DNA of 15,655 bases from Nocardioidaceae bacterium (GTDB lineage Bacteria; Actinomycetota; Actinomycetes; Propionibacteriales; Nocardioidaceae). Of the stretch, positions 1 through 7,418 are shown in pieces. The stretch is from assembly GCA_013696365.1 (NCBI GenBank), contig JACCYS010000007.1, positions 1 to 15,655 on the forward strand. The letters are read 5' to 3'. Both the position numbers and the translations under genes were made by a program. Each line of letters starts with the position of its first letter. Position 1 is the first letter of the stretch. Below the pieces are notes generated by a model. The model was not told the origin of the DNA and did not search any database. It worked only from the letters and a program-made list of their open reading frames with translations.

Positions 1-813
1 AACGTCGAAGACCGTCGTCGGCCACCACGCGCCCGGGGTGACCAGGGCCACGCCACGGTCCAGCTTGCCAGCTGGCTGGGTGCCCAGCCGCAGCGCGACG
101 CGTGCCGTTCCGGTCGCCGAGCCGACGTCCTCGCCGAGGCTCTGCAGTGACCGCACCCGCACCGACGTCGAGCCGGCCGCACCGATCTGCAAGCGATCCC
201 CGGCGCGTATTCGCCCGGCCGGCAAGGTGCCGGTGACCACCGTGCCAGCGCCGGCCATGCTGAACCGCCGGTCCACCCAGAGCCGCACCGCCGCAGCCGG
301 ATCCGGCGACGGGAGTGCGGACGTCAGCGCGCCGAGCGCCGCCTGCAGAGCGCTGATCCCGGCACCGGTCAGCGAGCTCACCGACAGCACGGGCGCCGCG
401 GCCAGCCCAGTGCCGGCCAACCGGCTACGTGCCTCGGCGATCATCGGCGCTGGGTCTGCCCGGTCGGATCGGGTGATGGCCACCACGGCATGCCGGACGC
501 CAAGTGCGTCCAATGCGCGCAGATGCTCCTCGGCCTGCGGCATCCACGGGTCGTCGGCGGCCAGCACCAGCAGCGCCGCGGGCACCGGCCCGACGCCAGC
601 CAGCATCGTGGACACGAATCGCTCATGGCCGGGCACGTCCACGAAGGCGATCGGCTGCTGCGCGCCGGGCAGGGTCGTCCAGGCATAACCCAGCGCGATG
701 CTCAAGCCCCGGCGCCGTTCCTCTGCGAGCCGATCCGGGTCGGTGCCGGTCAGGGCACGCACCAGCGTCGACTTGCCGTGGTCCACATGCCCGGCGGTGG
801 CGACCACATGCAT
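1..813 (-). CDS. selB: Selenocysteine-specific translation elongation factor SelB (partial, C-terminus beyond window start)
   Basis: SelB is the EF-Tu-like GTPase that carries Sec-tRNA(Sec) to ribosomes paused at a UGA followed by a SECIS hairpin. The visible 271 residues hold the G domain: P-loop GHVDHGKST at residues 8-16, DVPGHE at 59-64, a G4 motif TRSD at 114-117, SSLTGAG at about 147-153, then the start of beta-barrel domain 2 (VDRRFSMAGAGTVVTGT, from about residue 181). The C-terminal winged helices that bind the SECIS lie off the window. The ATG at 813 shares one base with the selA stop (TGATG), so translation is coupled to selA. Odd points: switch I reads RGLSIALG (S38, A40), where SelB proteins usually have RG(M/I/L)TIDLG, and the G4 Lys is Arg. 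The family call is secure; the functional effect of these changes is unknown. Confidence 0.95.
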   Translation of the reverse strand, partial: MHVVATAGHVDHGKSTLVRALTGTDPDRLAEERRRGLSIALGYAWTTLPGAQQPIAFVDVPGHERFVSTMLAGVGPVPAALLVLAADDPWMPQAEEHLRALDALGVRHAVVAITRSDRADPAPMIAEARSRLAGTGLAAAPVLSVSSLTGAGISALQAALGALTSALPSPDPAAAVRLWVDRRFSMAGAGTVVTGTLPAGRIRAGDRLQIGAAGSTSVRVRSLQSLGEDVGSATGTARVALRLGTQPAGKLDRGVALVTPGAWWPTTVFDV

Positions 814-2123
814 CAGCCGGCTGCCACCTCGAGGGCCGCGGCGGTCAACAGCGCATCGTCTGCGACGGAAACGCCGCGCAGGTCGAGCAGCGTCCGGCCA
901 TCCTCGACCCGGCCCACCACCGGGATGTTGGCGTGCCGAAGCCGGGCAGCGAAATCAGCTGGCAGCGACACCGCCACGCTGGCCAGCTGCACCCCAGGAG
1001 CACCGCCGCCGCCCACGGTGGCGAGCGACGACACCACGGTGGTGTCGATGCCGGCCGCCACCAACCGGGCGGCAACGCGCCGGGCCCGGCGGTCCAGCTC
1101 GTCGGTGCCGACACTCAGCATCTGCGCGACCGGCGTTGCTGTGCCTCGCAGTGTTGCCTCCAGCGCGGCCAGCGTCAGTTTGTCGACGCGAAGCGCGCGG
1201 GCAATCGGGTTCCGTCGCAGCCGCTCCACCAGGTCGCGGTCACCAAGCAGCAGCCCGCACTGGGGGCCACCGAGCAGCTTGTCGCCGCTGGCGGTGACCA
1301 GCGCCGCACCGGCGCGCAGCGCGGTACCAGCGTCCGGCTCGTCCGGCAGCAGCGGGTGTGCCTGCAACAGGCCGGACCCGACGTCGGCGACCACCGGAAC
1401 CCCCAGGCCGGCCAGCTCGGCAACGCCGACCTGCGACGTGAAACCGGAGACCACAAAGTTTGACGGGTGCACCTTGAGCACCATCGCGGTGTCCGGGCCG
1501 ATCGCTGCGACATAGTCGTCAACGTGCACCCGATTGGTGGTGCCGACCTCGCGCAGTCGCGCGCCGGTCGCCGCCAGCAGGTCAGGGATACGAAAGCCGT
1601 CACCGATCTCGACCAACTCACCGCGGCTCACCACAATCTCGCGTCCGACAGCAAGCGCGGTCGTTGCCAGCACCAGCGCCGCCGCGTTGTTGTTGACCAC
1701 ATGGACCGCATCCGCTTCCGGCACCGCGGCCGCCAGCGCCGCCAATGCTGCGGCCCCGCGGCGGCCGCGCCTGCCGGTGCTCAGATCCAACTCGACGTCG
1801 GTGTTGCCTGCGGCGATTCGCACCGCGTCAACGGCCGCCGCCGACAACGGAGCCCGGCCGAGGTTGGTGTGCACCAGCACGCCGGTTGCGTTGACGACCG
1901 CCCGCATTGATGTGGCCGACGCTGGCAGCGTCTCGACCGCCCGGTCGGCCACTGACTCCGGCGCGAGATCCCCGGTTCGTACCTGCTCTTGCGCACCGCG
2001 TACGGCGGTCTTGACCACCTCGGGGCCGACCCGTTCCGCGGCTGACCGCAGGCGGGGGTCGGCAAGCACCGCGTCGGTGCGCGGGACCTGTCGGCGGCGG
2101 TCAGGGGTCGGCGCCGTGCCCAT
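813..2123 (-). CDS. selA: L-seryl-tRNA(Sec) selenium transferase (selenocysteine synthase)
   Basis: SelA is a PLP enzyme that converts Ser-tRNA(Sec) to Sec-tRNA(Sec) using selenophosphate from SelD. The 436-residue product has normal family length and hallmarks in order: VNATGVLVHTNLGRAPLS (about 77-94), VNNNAAA (143-149), SRGELVEIG (166-174), GTTNRVHVDDY (194-204) and the PLP-lysine motif SGDKLLGGPQCG, with K282 as the Schiff-base lysine by comparison with E. coli SelA. The start at 2123 is set by a strong Shine-Dalgarno AGGAAGGA at 2128-2135. It lies 21 bases downstream of selC on the same strand and overlaps selB by one base, so selC-selA-selB look co-transcribed. Confidence 0.97.
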   Translation of the reverse strand: MGTAPTPDRRRQVPRTDAVLADPRLRSAAERVGPEVVKTAVRGAQEQVRTGDLAPESVADRAVETLPASATSMRAVVNATGVLVHTNLGRAPLSAAAVDAVRIAAGNTDVELDLSTGRRGRRGAAALAALAAAVPEADAVHVVNNNAAALVLATTALAVGREIVVSRGELVEIGDGFRIPDLLAATGARLREVGTTNRVHVDDYVAAIGPDTAMVLKVHPSNFVVSGFTSQVGVAELAGLGVPVVADVGSGLLQAHPLLPDEPDAGTALRAGAALVTASGDKLLGGPQCGLLLGDRDLVERLRRNPIARALRVDKLTLAALEATLRGTATPVAQMLSVGTDELDRRARRVAARLVAAGIDTTVVSSLATVGGGGAPGVQLASVAVSLPADFAARLRHANIPVVGRVEDGRTLLDLRGVSVADDALLTAAALEVAAG

Positions 2124-2144
2124 CTGGTCCTTCCTACGAGCTGT

Positions 2145-2239
2145 TGGCGGAGGCGGACGGGAATCGAACCCGCCTGACCGAGATTCTCGGTCACGTCGGT
2201 GTTGAAGACCGCGCCCGTCACCAGACGAGGTACGCCTCC
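2145..2239 (-). tRNA. selC: tRNA-Sec (anticodon TCA)
   Basis: The 95-nt sequence, including an encoded 3' CCA, folds as a bacterial tRNA-Sec. Acceptor arm GGAGGCG pairs with CGCCTCC, with discriminator G. The 6-bp D stem (CTCGTC/GACGGG, 4-nt loop TGGT) is diagnostic for tRNA-Sec. The anticodon loop CTTCAAC holds TCA at nt 35-37, the same position as in E. coli selC. The long variable arm (TGACCGAG/CTCGGTCA) is a perfect 8-bp stem, and the T arm is GCGGG/CCCGT with loop TTCGATT. Two imperfections: a T8-C84 mismatch at the eighth acceptor pair and a G28-A44 mismatch closing the anticodon stem. It lies between the divergent fdhA and selA genes, consistent with serving the UGA codon in fdhA. Confidence 0.96.
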
Positions 2240-2312
2240 GGAACCGATGCTAAGCGGACCGCGCGCGGGGTGCCGACTGGTGGGTGTCCGGGTCGCATGG
2301 TTGGCTGTCGCC
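2240..2312. promoter_or_regulatory. Divergent promoter region between selC-selA-selB and fdhA
   Basis: Only 73 bases separate the 5' end of tRNA-Sec (leftward) from the fdhA start (rightward), so control signals for both transcription units should lie here or overlap the gene ends. A weak -10-like TAGCAT on the minus strand (2247-2252) sits 8-13 bases upstream of selC. A GC palindrome CCGCGCGCGG occupies 2259-2268. No convincing -35 box or operator is visible. The promoter role is inferred from gene arrangement. Confidence 0.45.
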
Positions 2313-5300
2313 ATGCGAGCAGCTCGGACCTTCGTCGAGGGCTGGCCGGTGTGGCGCCAGCTGACCGGCTCGGACCCGCTCGGGCGGGGTCATGCGGCGC
2401 GCTCGCGCGCCACCGACGAACTTCAGAACCGCAACGCCACCGCCGATCGGGTGGTGGACTCCATCTGCCCGTACTGCGCGGTCGGCTGCGGACAGAAGGT
2501 CTTCGTCAAGGACGAGAAGGTCACCCAGATCGAGGGCGACCCGGCGAGCCCCATCTCGCGCGGTCGGCTGTGCCCCAAGGGAAGCGCCAGCAAGCAGCTG
2601 GTCACCTCGCCCGACCGGGTCACCACGGTCCGCTACCGGCGCCCGGGAGGCACCGAGTGGGAGGACCTCGACCTCGACACCGCGATGGACATGATCGCCG
2701 ACCGGGTGCTCGCCGCGCGACGCAGCCACTGGCAGGACGAGCACGACGGTCGCCGGGTGCGCCGCACGACCGGCATCTCGAGCCTCGGCGGGGCGACCCT
2801 CGACAACGAAGAGAACTACCTGATGAAAAAGCTCTACACCGCGATGGGCGCGGTGCAGATCGAAAACCAAGCCCGCATTTGACACTCCTCAACGGTTCCC
2901 GGTCTGGGAGCCTCGCTCGGGCGGGGAGGCGCCACCACCTTCCAGCAAGACCTGGCTAACGCCGACTGCGTGTGGATCCAGGGCTCGAACATGGCCGAGT
3001 GCCACCCGGTCGGCTTCCAGTATGTGATGGAGGCCAAGCGGCGCGGCGCCACCATCATCCACGTGGACCCGCGGTTCACCCGTACGTCGGCTGTCTCCGA
3101 CATACACGTGCCGATCCGTGCGGCCTCCGACATCGCCTTCCTCGGTGGGCTGATCAACCACATCGTGTCCAACGAGCTGGACTTCCGGGAGTACGTGCTC
3201 GCCTACACCAACGCCGCAGCGATCATCGGCCCGGACTTTGTCGACACCGAAGACCTGGCCGGCTTGTTCTCGGGGTTTGACCCCGAGCAGGCCACCTACA
3301 ACCACGACTCGTGGAAGTACGAGGGGTCCCCGACCGACACCCGGCACAAGAAGGGCACCGACGAGGATCTGGACGCCAGCCGGGCCGAGGCTGCCGGCTC
3401 CGGTGGCCCGCGGGTGCACATCAAGCCCCAACTCGACGAGACGCTGCAGCATCCGCGGTGCGTCTACCAGTTGCTGAAGAAGCACTTCGCCCGGTACACC
3501 CCAGAGATGGTGCACGAGGTTTGCGGCATCGAGCCTGCGCAGTTCCAGCAGGTCGCGGATACGTTGGTGCACAACAGTGGACGTGAACGCACGACGGCGC
3601 TGGCCTACGCAGTCGGCTGGACACACCACAGCACCGGGTCGCAGATCATCCGGGCCGGCGCAATCCTGCAGCTGCTGCTCGGCAACGTGGGCAGACCCGG
3701 CGGCGGCATCATCGCGTTGCGTGGGCACGCCAGCATTCAGGGCTCCACCGACATCCCGACGCTGTACAACCTGCTGCCTGGTTACCTGCCGATGCCGCAC
3801 GCCTCGCAGCACCAGAGCCTGGACGACTGGGTGCGCGCCGATGAGGGGGCGGCCGGGTTCTGGGGCAACATCCGCGACTACGGCGTCAGCCTGCTCAAGT
3901 CGTGGTGGGGGGACGCCGCAACCGCCGAGAACGACTTCTGTTTCGACTACCTGCCCCGGCTGACCGGTGACCACGGCACCTATCGCACCGTGCTCGATCA
4001 GATCGAGGGCAAGATCGCCGGCTACTTCCTGGTGGGGGAGAACCCGGCCGTCGGGTCGTCCAACGGCAAGATGCAGCGCCGCGGCCTGGCGAACCTCGAC
4101 TGGCTGGTGGTGCGCGACCTGGTGATGATCGAGTCAGCCACCTTCTGGGCCGACGGGCCCGAGATCGAGACCGGCGAGATGCGCACCGCCGACATCGGCA
4201 CCGAGGTGTTCTTCCTGCCGGCGGCCTCGCACACCGAGAAGTCCGGCACGTTCACCAACACCCAGCGGCTGCTGCAGTGGCACCACGAGGCGGTCGCCCC
4301 ACCGGACGACTGCCGCAGCGAGCTGTGGTTCTACTACCACCTGGGCAAGCGGATCCGCGACAAGCTGGCCGGCTCCACCGACGAGCGGGACCGCCCGCTG
4401 CTCGACCTGACCTGGGAATACCCCGAGCACGGCGTGCACGCCGAGCCCGACGCCGAGGCGGTGCTGCGCGAGATCAACGGCACCGGCCCCGACGGCGCCG
4501 CGCTCAGCTCCTACACCGAGCTGGCCGCCGACGGATCCACCCGTAGTGGCTGCTGGATCTACTGCGGGGTGTACGCCGACGAGGTCAACCAGTCTGCCCG
4601 CCGCAAACCAGGACACGAGCAGAGCTGGGTGGCGCCGGAGTGGGGATGGGCATGGCCGGCCAACCGGCGCACCCTCTACAACCGGGCGTCCGCCGACCCC
4701 GATGGCAAGCCATGGTCCGAGCGCAAGGCGTACGTGTGGTGGGACCAGACGCTGGCCGACGGGCAGGGTCGATGGACTGGCCACGACATCCCCGACTTCA
4801 TCGCGGACCGGCACCCCCATCACGTGCCCGCCGAGGGGGCACAGGGACCAGACGCCATCGGCGGCAGCGACCCGTTCATCATGATGACCGACGGCAAGGC
4901 CTGGCTGTACGCGCCGGCGGGCGTTGTCGACGGGCCCATGCCAACGCACTACGAGCCGCCGGAGTCTCCGGTCAGCAACCCGCTGTACCCCGACCAGCAG
5001 CACAACCCTGCCCGACGGTCGTACCCGCACGAGATCAACGCCCGCAACCCTGATCTGTCCGAGGTTTACCCGTTCGTGTTCACCACCTATCGGGTGACCG
5101 AGCATCACACCGCCGGCGGCATGAGCCGGACATTGCCGTACCTGTCGGAGCTGCAGCCGGAGTTCTTCTGCGAGGTGTCGCCGGGGCTGGCCACCGAGCG
5201 GGGGTTGGAACATTTGGGGTGGGCGACAATCACCAGCGCGCGCACGGCTATCGAGGCGCGGGTGCTCGTCACCGACCGGATGCGGCCGCTGCGGGTGGCC

Positions 5301-5540
5301 GGCCAGGTCGTGCACCAGATCGGTTTGCCGTACCACTGGGGGCCAAACGGTCTGTCGACCGGTGACGCGGCCAACGACCTGGTCAACGTCACCGTCGACC
5401 CCAATGTCAACATCCAGGACAAGGTCGGCACCTGCGCCATTGCCCCCGGGCGCCGCCCCCGAGGGCCGGCGTTGCTCCAGCATGTGGCCGAGCACCGGCG
5501 CCGCGCCGGCGTGCCCGTCGACGAAGGGAAAACCCCGTGA
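2313..5540 (+). CDS. fdhA: Formate dehydrogenase alpha subunit, selenocysteine-containing (UGA at 2880-2882 = Sec190)
   Basis: This is the catalytic molybdopterin (bis-MGD) subunit that oxidises formate to CO2. Read through UGA the product is 1075 residues, close to E. coli FdnG (about 1015). The N-terminus has a [4Fe-4S] site C52-x2-C55-x3-C59 with C87, followed by K89. The sequence GATLDNEENYL leads to QARI-Sec190-H191, then GRGGATT and GSNMAECHPVGF of the molybdopterin domains. The C-terminal dinucleotide-binding domain includes GGMSRTLPYLSELQPE. An in-frame UGA with a SECIS after it and complete conservation on both sides shows one gene, not two. ATG 2313 is chosen because family resemblance begins at about FVEGWPVWRQLTGSDPLGRG and upstream starts run into selC; its Shine-Dalgarno is weak. 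No twin-arginine signal is present. The stop overlaps fdhB by 4 bases. Confidence 0.95.
2880..2912 (+). promoter_or_regulatory. Sec UGA codon and bacterial SECIS hairpin in fdhA mRNA
   Basis: UGA lies at 2880-2882, in frame with fdhA. After an 11-nt spacer, GGTTCCC (2894-2900) pairs with GGGAGCC (2906-2912) in a 7-bp stem with one G-U pair, capped by the 5-nt loop GGTCT (2901-2905). As I recall, E. coli fdhF has the same apical loop GGUCU and an 11-nt spacer before a similar stem. The hairpin is bound by the C-terminal domain of SelB in this family. It lies wholly inside the coding sequence, encoding STVPGLGASL just after the Sec. Confidence 0.92.
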
Positions 5541-6466
5541 GCAACCGGCTATCCGGACCGCTCGACGACGTCACTGGGGACGCAGGCTATGAGGCGCATC
5601 CGGAGCGGATGGGTTTCTTCACCGACACCAGCGTCTGCATCGGCTGTAAGGCCTGCGAGGTCGCTTGCAAGGAGTGGAACTTCGTCCCCGAGGACGGTCT
5701 GCTGCTCACCGGCATGTCGTACGACAACACCCAGCAGCTGGACGCCAACAGCTGGAGGCATGTCGCGTTCGTCGAACAGACTAAACCGGTGCAGGCGCCC
5801 AGCCCCACGGTCAACACATCGGCGAGCACCGACCTAGGGATGCCGACGGTGGGCCTGCCCGGCGCCCAAGACCCGCAGGCCGCCGACAACGGCGACATCG
5901 GGGTGCGCTGGCTGATGTCATCGGACGTGTGCAAGCACTGCACGCATGCCGCGTGCCTCGACGTCTGCCCGACCGGCTCGCTGTTTCGCACCGAGTTTGG
6001 CACGGTGGTGGTGCAGCAAGACATCTGCAACGGCTGCGGCTACTGCGTGCCTGCCTGCCCGTACGGCGTCATCGACCAGCGCAAAGATGACGGGCGGGTC
6101 TTCAAGTGCACGATGTGCTACGACCGGCTGGGCGTCGGCGAGCAACCGGCCTGTGCCAAGGCCTGTCCGACCGAGTCGATCCAATTCGGCCCCCTGGACG
6201 AGCTGCGCGAGAGGGCGCAGCAGCGGGTTGAGCGACTCCATGAGCAGGGCATCGACGAGGCGCGGCTGTATGGCGAGAGCCCCGACGACGGCGTCGGCGG
6301 CGACGGCGCGTTCTTCCTGCTGCTGGACGAGCCGGAGGTGTACGGCATGCCGCCCGACCCGGTGGTCACGACCCGCGACCTGGCCGCCATGTGGCGGCAG
6401 GCCGGGGCCGCGGCGCTCACCCTGACCGTTGGCGTTGCGTTGTCGTTCGTCGGGCGTAGCCGGTGA
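5537..6466 (+). CDS. fdhB: Formate dehydrogenase iron-sulfur (beta) subunit, four [4Fe-4S] clusters, C-terminal membrane anchor
   Basis: This FdnH/FdoH-like subunit passes electrons from FdhA to the membrane subunit. The 309-residue protein has 16 cysteines in four ferredoxin-type sets: C34/37/40/44, C132/135/140/144, C164/167/170/174 and C191/194/206/210. A Ser/Pro/Ala-rich segment (about 80-122) between sets one and two is longer than in E. coli FdnH. Residues about 289-307 (AGAAALTLTVGVALSFVGR) form one probable transmembrane helix, as in FdnH. The GTG start is fixed by GAAGGGA at 5523-5529 and overlaps the fdhA stop (GTGA), so its translation may depend on ribosomes that have passed the fdhA UGA. 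Confidence 0.93.
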   Translation: MSNRLSGPLDDVTGDAGYEAHPERMGFFTDTSVCIGCKACEVACKEWNFVPEDGLLLTGMSYDNTQQLDANSWRHVAFVEQTKPVQAPSPTVNTSASTDLGMPTVGLPGAQDPQAADNGDIGVRWLMSSDVCKHCTHAACLDVCPTGSLFRTEFGTVVVQQDICNGCGYCVPACPYGVIDQRKDDGRVFKCTMCYDRLGVGEQPACAKACPTESIQFGPLDELRERAQQRVERLHEQGIDEARLYGESPDDGVGGDGAFFLLLDEPEVYGMPPDPVVTTRDLAAMWRQAGAAALTLTVGVALSFVGRSR

Positions 6467-6473
6467 CCTGCTG

Positions 6474-7400
6474 ATGGGCCGCCGAGACGGTGCCGTGGTG
6501 CCGGATGCAGAGTTCCGCTCGTACTACGGGCGGCCGATCCTCAAGAAGCCGGTCTGGAAGCAGCCGGACGTCCCGCTCTATCTGTGGCTCGGCGGCATCG
6601 CCGGCACCTCTGCGGCGCTCGCCGAGGGAGCCCGGCTGAGCGACAGGCCGGCGTTGGAGCGGGTGGCCCGGCTGGCGGCCGCGGCCGGCTCGGGAATCGG
6701 CTCCATCGTGCTGGTGCACGACCTCGGGCGCCCTGAGCGGTTCCTCAACATGCTGCGGGTCTTCAAGGTGACCTCGCCGCTGTCGGTGGGGTCGTGGCTG
6801 CTGGCGGGCTTCAGCACGGCGGCGTCGGTCTCGGCAGCCTCCCACGAAACTGCGCGGCTGCGGCCTGTCGGGCGTCTTGCCGGTTTTGCCGCGGCGACGC
6901 TCGGCCCACCGCTGGCCACCTACACCGCCGTGCTGCTGGCCAACACCGCCGTGCCGGCATGGCATGAGGCGTACCGCGAGCTGCCGTTCCTGTTCGCCGG
7001 GAGCGCCACCGCTGCCACCGGCGGTCTGGCCATGCTCGCTGTGCCGGTGGCTGAAGCCGGGCCGGCTCGCCGGCTTGCGGTCGCTGGGGTGGCGCTCGAT
7101 CTTGCCGCCGAGCACCGGCTGGAGTCGCGGCTGGGGATGCTCGCTGAGCCGTATCAGCAGCAGCGTCCCGGTCGTTTTCTGCGGGCGGCCCGCGGGCTCA
7201 ACCTAGCTGGCGCGGCCGGCGCGGTGCTGGGCGGACGATCGCGTGCTGTGTCGTCACTCAGTGGGTTGGCCCTGCTCGGAGGCTCGCTGTTGACACGGTT
7301 CGCGGTGTTCCAGGCCGGCTTGGCCTCGGCCGAGGATCCGAAGTACACCGTCGTCCCGCAGCGGGAGCGGATGCGTGCCCGGGAGTCCCAACTGGCCTGA
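6474..7400 (+). CDS. NrfD/polysulfide-reductase-like membrane subunit of formate dehydrogenase
   Basis: This hydrophobic 308-residue protein begins 7 bases after fdhB. About eight membrane segments can be drawn (roughly 33-52, 66-83, 101-122, 133-160, 170-190, 199-213, 240-254, 258-286), the NrfD-family layout. VHDLGRPERFLNMLRVFKVTSPLSVGSW (82-108 region) is a typical NrfD-family motif. NrfD proteins anchor iron-sulfur subunits and exchange electrons with quinone. Here it takes the place of the haem-binding cytochrome b gamma subunit (FdnI) of E. coli formate dehydrogenase-N. ATG 6474 is preferred over an earlier TTG at 6429 inside fdhB; its Shine-Dalgarno is weak. The family call is firm; quinone reduction is inferred from context. 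Confidence 0.85.
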   Translation: MGRRDGAVVPDAEFRSYYGRPILKKPVWKQPDVPLYLWLGGIAGTSAALAEGARLSDRPALERVARLAAAAGSGIGSIVLVHDLGRPERFLNMLRVFKVTSPLSVGSWLLAGFSTAASVSAASHETARLRPVGRLAGFAAATLGPPLATYTAVLLANTAVPAWHEAYRELPFLFAGSATAATGGLAMLAVPVAEAGPARRLAVAGVALDLAAEHRLESRLGMLAEPYQQQRPGRFLRAARGLNLAGAAGAVLGGRSRAVSSLSGLALLGGSLLTRFAVFQAGLASAEDPKYTVVPQRERMRARESQLA

Positions 7401-7418
7401 GGCTGGGCGCTGGCTACG

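Noticed and set aside
490..2205. Several overlapping plus-strand open frames opposite selB and selA
   Set aside because: They are shadows of the selB-selA coding strand and have low-complexity Arg/Ala/Pro/Ser-rich translations.
2199..2312. Longer N-terminus of FdhA from ATG 2199 or 2247
   Set aside because: It would overlap or abut the tRNA-Sec gene, encodes no family-like sequence, and recognisable FDH sequence begins just after ATG 2313.
2880..2882. In-frame TGA in fdhA as a nonsense mutation or evidence of a pseudogene
   Set aside because: It lies at the known Sec position, is followed by a SECIS hairpin with canonical spacing and loop, and the selABCD genes surround it.
4134..5495. Long minus-strand open frame (453 codons) opposite fdhA
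   Set aside because: It mirrors the fdhA codon pattern, has no recognisable motif or ribosome binding site, and lies wholly inside a conserved gene.
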